Assembly (NCBI RefSeq): GCF_937127095.1
Contig: NZ_CAKZLP010000004.1
Span: forward strand, 32,017 to 96,016
Source of the DNA: an uncultured Amphritea sp.
GTDB taxonomy: Bacteria > Pseudomonadota > Gammaproteobacteria > Pseudomonadales > Balneatricaceae
DNA: 64,000 nucleotides
Direction of reading: 5' to 3'
The translations under genes and the position numbers were made by a program. A model generated the notes under the pieces. The model made no database searches. It worked only from the letters and a program-made list of their open reading frames with translations, and had not been told where the DNA came from. Shown here piece after piece: positions 59,956-64,000 of the stretch; positions within the stretch are counted from its first letter, which is position 1; every line of letters starts with the position of its first letter.

Positions 59956-62900
59956 TGGGCGCTCAAAGACAAATTGAAATTCCTTCTGAATGGATCGAAG
60001 CCTTTGGTTTCGAAAACAGAAGTGCTCCTGAAGTATATTTCCCAAGCGATGCTGTAGCAGGATCATCTCATGCGGGGGCGATAAGGGATTCGTTCGAGAA
60101 AATTGGTTTGTCTGCACTGTTTTGTGTACAAGGCGTGCCAACTTTTGCTTACTTGGTTCAAGATCAGTATGTCCAAGCTGAAGTAATGCAAATCCACGCA
60201 AAATTATGGAATCAAGGCTTAGCGAGCGCTTTACTTGTCATTACGGGCGATACGCTCAGGTTCTTCTCACTTGCTAAGTTGCCTGTTCGAACCTCTGATG
60301 AAGACTTTGAAGGTAGTTGTCTCATTGAAACCCTTAAATTAAGCGAGAAAACATTAAGAATAAAGAGCCTTATTTCTGGGGCTGAGACGGGCAGGCTGTG
60401 GCAGGAACATAAGGAATTTTTTAAGCTAAACGAACGAGTTGATTATTACCTGCTAAAAAATCTGATTCTATCTCATGATGAATTGGTAAAAGATTTGGAT
60501 ACGGATTCTGCACAAGCACTTCTTATGCAGACCATGTTCATTTCATATCTTGAAGATAGAGCCATCATTACTGATAAATACTATCAGTCTATCTTTAATG
60601 GGAAATATTCTTCTCTAATTGATGTTCTTTCATCTGGCAAAACATCCAATTTGGAGCGGTTGTTTAAAGTCCTAGCAAGGGACTTCAACGGAAATGTTTT
60701 TGTCTCGCCGAGTTCATTTGATCCAAAGAAAAACAAAGTTAAAGTAACAGAACGTCATCTCAACATACTGTGCCGTTTTAGATCAGGCAACGAAGATATG
60801 GAAAGTGGCCAAAGGAGTTTTTGGGGGTATAACTTTCAATATATACCTGTTGAGCTTATTAGCGCTGTTTATGATCGGTTTTTAGGTGAAAAGGAAAGTG
60901 AAAGAAGAGACTTGGGTGCTTATTATACTCCTATGTTTCTTGCCGACACGGTAATGGTTCAGCTCTGGGATAGTATTTCTGAATCCGTTAAAAAATCGGG
61001 ACGTTTTTTAGACCCTGCATGTGGGTCAGGCGTTTTTTTGGTCAGGTCTTTTCAGCTCCTATGTGAGCAGTGGAAGCAGTCTAGAGATGTACAAGCAGTA
61101 CAATGGTCTAATTTATGCCTAATCCTAGAACGGGTTCATGGGTGGGATATAAATGGAAGCGCGGTACGTGTTGCTATTTTTTCATTATACATTGCTCTTT
61201 TAGAGCAAGTTTCTCCGCCGGATATAAAAAAGCTGATCAAGAAAGGAAAAATGCTTCCTGATCTATGGGGAAAAACCTTAATAGAACAAGATTTCTTTGC
61301 AGCCTCATCTGATTCCGCTCATCAATATGATGTGATAGTTGGAAATCCTCCTTGGGCGAGTAGAAGAAATCCAAATCGAAAATCTATCAAGTGGTGTAAA
61401 GGCAATCAATGTCCAATGCCGGGTAATGAGGATGCATGGGCATTTACATGGAAGTCTCTCAATCATGTAAAGAAAGGAGGTTTGATTTCGTTTTTAGTGC
61501 CAGCAATGGGATTTCTTCATAACCCCAAGTCATTTAATGCCAGAGCGCTTTTTGTAGAGAAAGCAAAAATAGCTCGGATTATAAATTTCTCGGATTTGCG
61601 TTTTCAGTTGTTTGGAGGAGCCACAAGTCCGACAGCCTTAGTTATATTTGGAGAAAATACGTCGCCTTCAGACGTTTACAGCATCGAATATTGGACGCCA
61701 AAAGCAGATTTAAACTTACAGCTTAAGAGAAATATAACTATTTCGAGTCGTGATCGTGTGTCTATTTCCTCGAATGAAATTAAACAAGACTACTTTTCGC
61801 TAAAATCTCGATTATGGATGCGTCCAGTAGACCAGAAGCTATATAAGTATTTGTCCTCTTTTGAAAGGTTAGGGGATTTTATAAAGCCATTTAAAAGCTC
61901 TAATCACGCAGCGAATGAAAAAGACGTCGGCTGGTTTATTGGTCAGGGGTTTCAGCCCTTTAATGATGGGCGCTCATCAACAATCCCTCATATAAGTGAT
62001 GAGGTAGTCAAATATCCATATTTGCCTGTTCAGTCACTGGAAATGCTGTATCAAAACGCGCCAACGCTAAAGCCATGGTCTTCAACACATGTAAGGCGGA
62101 AGGGATTTGAAGCTTCATATGGGCAGAAGAAGATTTTAATCTCAAGAGGGGTGGGGACTTCTCAGATGAGATTGAAGGCTGCGTATTGTGATAGCCCAAT
62201 GGTATTTCAGCACATACTGATGGCAGTAATTTTTCCCGAGCGCGAAAGCAAAAAGGCCAAAGTTTTAACTGCTTATTTGAATAGTAAGCTTGCTCTATGG
62301 TTTGCTTTTCATGGGACCGCATCATTTGGTTCAGGTAGGCCAGAGGTTCAACAATCTGAGCTTCTAAAGTTGCCATTTCCTTCTTCGAAAGCGCTGGATG
62401 ACTCTGGAAAGGAAATTGAAAAAGAAATTGTTCAAATAATTGATGGATTTAAAGAAAAATCATTAAAAATGCTTTCTTCAGAGAATGAAGTTCAACATTG
62501 TTTGGAGAAAATTGATGCACTGATGTATCAATATTTTGGGCTCTCTGGCGAAGAAATTTCAATTGTAGAGGATACAGTAAACTACATTATTCCTGCCTCT
62601 CAACCCCATCAAAATACCGTTCCGTATATATGGGGAGCCACTAACAAAGATAATAGAGAAGAGTACGTCCGAAGTTTAGTTTCGGAATTAGAAAACTGGC
62701 TCGACCAGAGCGATGGTATAACTGCCTGCCTATTGGGAAAGAGTGAAGACTTTGGTCTTCTGGAGTTGGCAATAGCCAATTCTAATAACAATGAGAAGAT
62801 GGGATACCAAGAGAAGCAGCTTGATCTGAAAGAAGTCATAAAAAAACTCGTTAGTTCGGCAAATATAGAGTTGCCAGGAAACTTTACTCTTATTCCCGAT

Positions 62901-63038
62901 TTTAGATTATTCATAGAAAATAGACTCTACCTAGTGAAGCCGCTCAGTAGATTGCATTGGATGCGATCTTCGGCATTAGAAGATGCAGATGCAATTGTAA
63001 TGGACATCCAGTCATATCTGGTCGCAGAGAAGGATTAA
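59955..63038 (+). CDS. N6-adenine DNA methylase (Eco57I/type IIG-like)
   Basis: A 1027-residue protein. It has an N-terminal ~300-residue domain, then LGAYYTPMFLADTV, motif I FLDPACGSGVFLV (about 351), motif IV GNPPW (about 463) and a C-terminal target-recognition region. It transfers a methyl group to adenine. Many proteins of this size also cut DNA through an N-terminal PD-(D/E)XK domain, but I see no such motif here, and a separate nuclease gene follows. It is clearly more AT-rich than the pilus and replication genes. Confidence 0.85.
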   Translation: MGAQRQIEIPSEWIEAFGFENRSAPEVYFPSDAVAGSSHAGAIRDSFEKIGLSALFCVQGVPTFAYLVQDQYVQAEVMQIHAKLWNQGLASALLVITGDTLRFFSLAKLPVRTSDEDFEGSCLIETLKLSEKTLRIKSLISGAETGRLWQEHKEFFKLNERVDYYLLKNLILSHDELVKDLDTDSAQALLMQTMFISYLEDRAIITDKYYQSIFNGKYSSLIDVLSSGKTSNLERLFKVLARDFNGNVFVSPSSFDPKKNKVKVTERHLNILCRFRSGNEDMESGQRSFWGYNFQYIPVELISAVYDRFLGEKESERRDLGAYYTPMFLADTVMVQLWDSISESVKKSGRFLDPACGSGVFLVRSFQLLCEQWKQSRDVQAVQWSNLCLILERVHGWDINGSAVRVAIFSLYIALLEQVSPPDIKKLIKKGKMLPDLWGKTLIEQDFFAASSDSAHQYDVIVGNPPWASRRNPNRKSIKWCKGNQCPMPGNEDAWAFTWKSLNHVKKGGLISFLVPAMGFLHNPKSFNARALFVEKAKIARIINFSDLRFQLFGGATSPTALVIFGENTSPSDVYSIEYWTPKADLNLQLKRNITISSRDRVSISSNEIKQDYFSLKSRLWMRPVDQKLYKYLSSFERLGDFIKPFKSSNHAANEKDVGWFIGQGFQPFNDGRSSTIPHISDEVVKYPYLPVQSLEMLYQNAPTLKPWSSTHVRRKGFEASYGQKKILISRGVGTSQMRLKAAYCDSPMVFQHILMAVIFPERESKKAKVLTAYLNSKLALWFAFHGTASFGSGRPEVQQSELLKLPFPSSKALDDSGKEIEKEIVQIIDGFKEKSLKMLSSENEVQHCLEKIDALMYQYFGLSGEEISIVEDTVNYIIPASQPHQNTVPYIWGATNKDNREEYVRSLVSELENWLDQSDGITACLLGKSEDFGLLELAIANSNNNEKMGYQEKQLDLKEVIKKLVSSANIELPGNFTLIPDFRLFIENRLYLVKPLSRLHWMRSSALEDADAIVMDIQSYLVAEKD

Positions 63039-63041
63039 GTT

Positions 63042-63686
63042 TTGCAGATGTCGCAAGGGAATATGACTCAGTGGATAAAGCGGTTTCGAGGTGTAGAGCA
63101 AAGATTCACACAGAGAATTGCCGTTCATTGGCCAGAGTGTAGAAAGGCGCTAAGTTCAAGCTCTGAGGAAGATGATATTACTAACAATCTAGTGCATAGA
63201 CTATGCAAAGATCCGGTTGTTAGACGTATTGGCTGGCCCGAGGCGCAGTTTGTTCCTTTTGAGCCTATCGCAGATACAGAGGCTGTAGAGGGTAAAGGGT
63301 ATATAGATATAGCCGTTATTATAGACCAAGACAGGGATGTGTATTTGGCTTATGAGTGCAAAAGGCTGAACGTCATTCACAAAGGAAAAAGATCATCTTT
63401 GGCAACAGTTTATGTGACCGAAGGTTTGAATAGATATATTACTCAGCAATATTCTCGTTTTCTCCCAATGGCCTGTATGCTCGGATATGTCATGGATGGG
63501 CAGGAACTGTATGCAAAGAAAAAGGTAGAGGCGTCAATAGCAGCAAATTCCGATAAAGGGACTTTGAAATCTGGGCCGATTGATATAGATGATACTGTGC
63601 CTTGCAAACGATTTCAGACAACACATGTCAGAAAGGACGGGTCGGATTTTGATGTAAAGCACACGCTGCTATCCTTTGAATTGTAA
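63042..63686 (+). CDS. PD-(D/E)XK restriction endonuclease partner
   Basis: A 214-residue protein with YIDIAVII then VYLAYECKRLN (about 87-107), which gives the D ... ExK catalytic core. AAGGA lies 6 nt before a TTG start; an ATG stands two codons later. It follows the methylase by 3 nt and should cleave unmethylated DNA at the same site. No separate specificity subunit is present. Confidence 0.7.
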   Translation: MQMSQGNMTQWIKRFRGVEQRFTQRIAVHWPECRKALSSSSEEDDITNNLVHRLCKDPVVRRIGWPEAQFVPFEPIADTEAVEGKGYIDIAVIIDQDRDVYLAYECKRLNVIHKGKRSSLATVYVTEGLNRYITQQYSRFLPMACMLGYVMDGQELYAKKKVEASIAANSDKGTLKSGPIDIDDTVPCKRFQTTHVRKDGSDFDVKHTLLSFEL

Positions 63687-63786
63687 TCAAATGCTTGATG
63701 CTCATTCTTTAACAGTTCTAAATTAAATGTCCGCTTTTGGAGCTGTTGGTTAGCTGATTCGATGCTACATTAGCAATATCTAAAAT

Positions 63787-63810
63787 TCTGCTTCTGGCAC
63801 AAAGCAGACC
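63787..63810 (+). repeat. GTCCGC-type hairpin repeat near the right end
   Basis: TCTGCTTCTGGCACAAAGC then AGACC; a half copy (GTCCGCTTTTGG) stands at 63729-63740. Confidence 0.45.
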
Positions 63811-63849
63811 TGCTATGACGCACCCTTCAATCAAAAAAAAGCATCAGGC

Positions 63850-63922
63850 TGCTTTTTCATTTCATGATAAGTGAGATTTCACTACAAATGAGAATTCATT
63901 TCACTGCATATGAGAACGGACA
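63850..63922 (-). repeat. Right end of element 2
   Basis: 73 bp nearly identical to the right end of element 1, with sites at 63898-63916 (one change) and 63876-63894 (identical). Outside it, 63923-64000 is backbone with no gene seen. Confidence 0.8.
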
Positions 63923-64000
63923 TACGTAAGCGTCCTTAGAACCCCACCTTCATATTCCATTTGCTCGCAGGCAGGCTGAACTCCAGACTAATATTCTTTC

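Larger units (their letters stand above)
54709..63922 (+). mobile_element. Transposon-like element 2 with restriction-modification cargo
   Basis: 9,214 bp with the same tips and end-site arrangement as element 1 and in the same orientation. Flanking bases are TACCT on the left and TACGT on the right, a 5-bp duplication with one mismatch. No transposase gene for these ends is present; the only mobility gene is the reverse transcriptase of a group II intron inserted near the left end. Confidence 0.85.

Overview
The window is a stretch of a large, probably conjugative plasmid from a gammaproteobacterium, most likely a marine one (Oceanospirillales or Alteromonadales-like; this is inference from protein style and moderate GC, and no rRNA or tRNA gene fixes the taxon). 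Plasmid hallmarks are an iteron origin with its initiator gene, a parA-parB partition operon, a plasmid primase, an IncI-like thin-pilus operon, and a long run of small unrecognised accessory genes. Annotation rests on reading motifs and start sites by eye; no database search was possible.

Layout. 0-0.8 kb: 3' part of a hipA-family toxin gene. 0.8-13 kb (minus strand): type IV thin-pilus operon in the order exported protein, PilL/TcpQ-like, PilN, PilO, PilP, PilQ, PilR, PilS, a second ATPase, then three tandem PilV-like minor pilins or adhesins. 13-18 kb: rdgC and primase diverging from a palindromic operator, then an origin with seven 23-bp iterons and the repA gene. 18-24 kb: exported nuclease, parAB operon, a small [2Fe-2S] ferredoxin and a degenerate tyrosine-recombinase-like protein. 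24-36 kb: an 830-residue polyvalent protein (ADP-ribosyltransferase-like plus two zincin-like motifs), tandem HTH protein, many unknown genes, and one IS3-family insertion. Five genes here share an RNA leader hairpin with a constant UCCUACC loop and a changing stem.

36.1-51.8 kb and 54.7-63.9 kb are two transposon-like elements. They share the same complex ends: a TGTCCG tip plus several 19-bp repeats at each end. The first has a perfect 5-bp target duplication, the second an imperfect one. Neither contains a recognisable transposase gene for these ends. Element 1 is a defence-like island. It carries a DUF6765-lipoprotein-membrane-coiled-coil operon, an Xre/ImmA pair, a MazG-like + GHKL ATPase + large unknown operon, and a sigma-like/ImmA operon divergent from a metallo-beta-lactamase-fold + E2-E1-JAB ubiquitin-like-conjugation + membrane-protein operon. 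It sits between the original ribosome binding site and the ATG of a plasmid cytosine methyltransferase gene. Element 2 carries a group II intron, cassette-like small genes and pseudogenes, and a three-gene restriction-modification locus (MerR-like regulator, N6-adenine methylase, PD-(D/E)XK nuclease). Between the elements lies plasmid backbone with a probable -1 frameshift gene.

Regulation. A 19-bp palindrome (CATATWGATWAYCWATATG) lies upstream of pilus, rdgC/primase, pre-parA, ferredoxin and polyvalent-protein genes, suggesting one plasmid-wide repressor. A second dispersed palindrome with core GTTGCCAGTGGCAAC mostly forms terminators.
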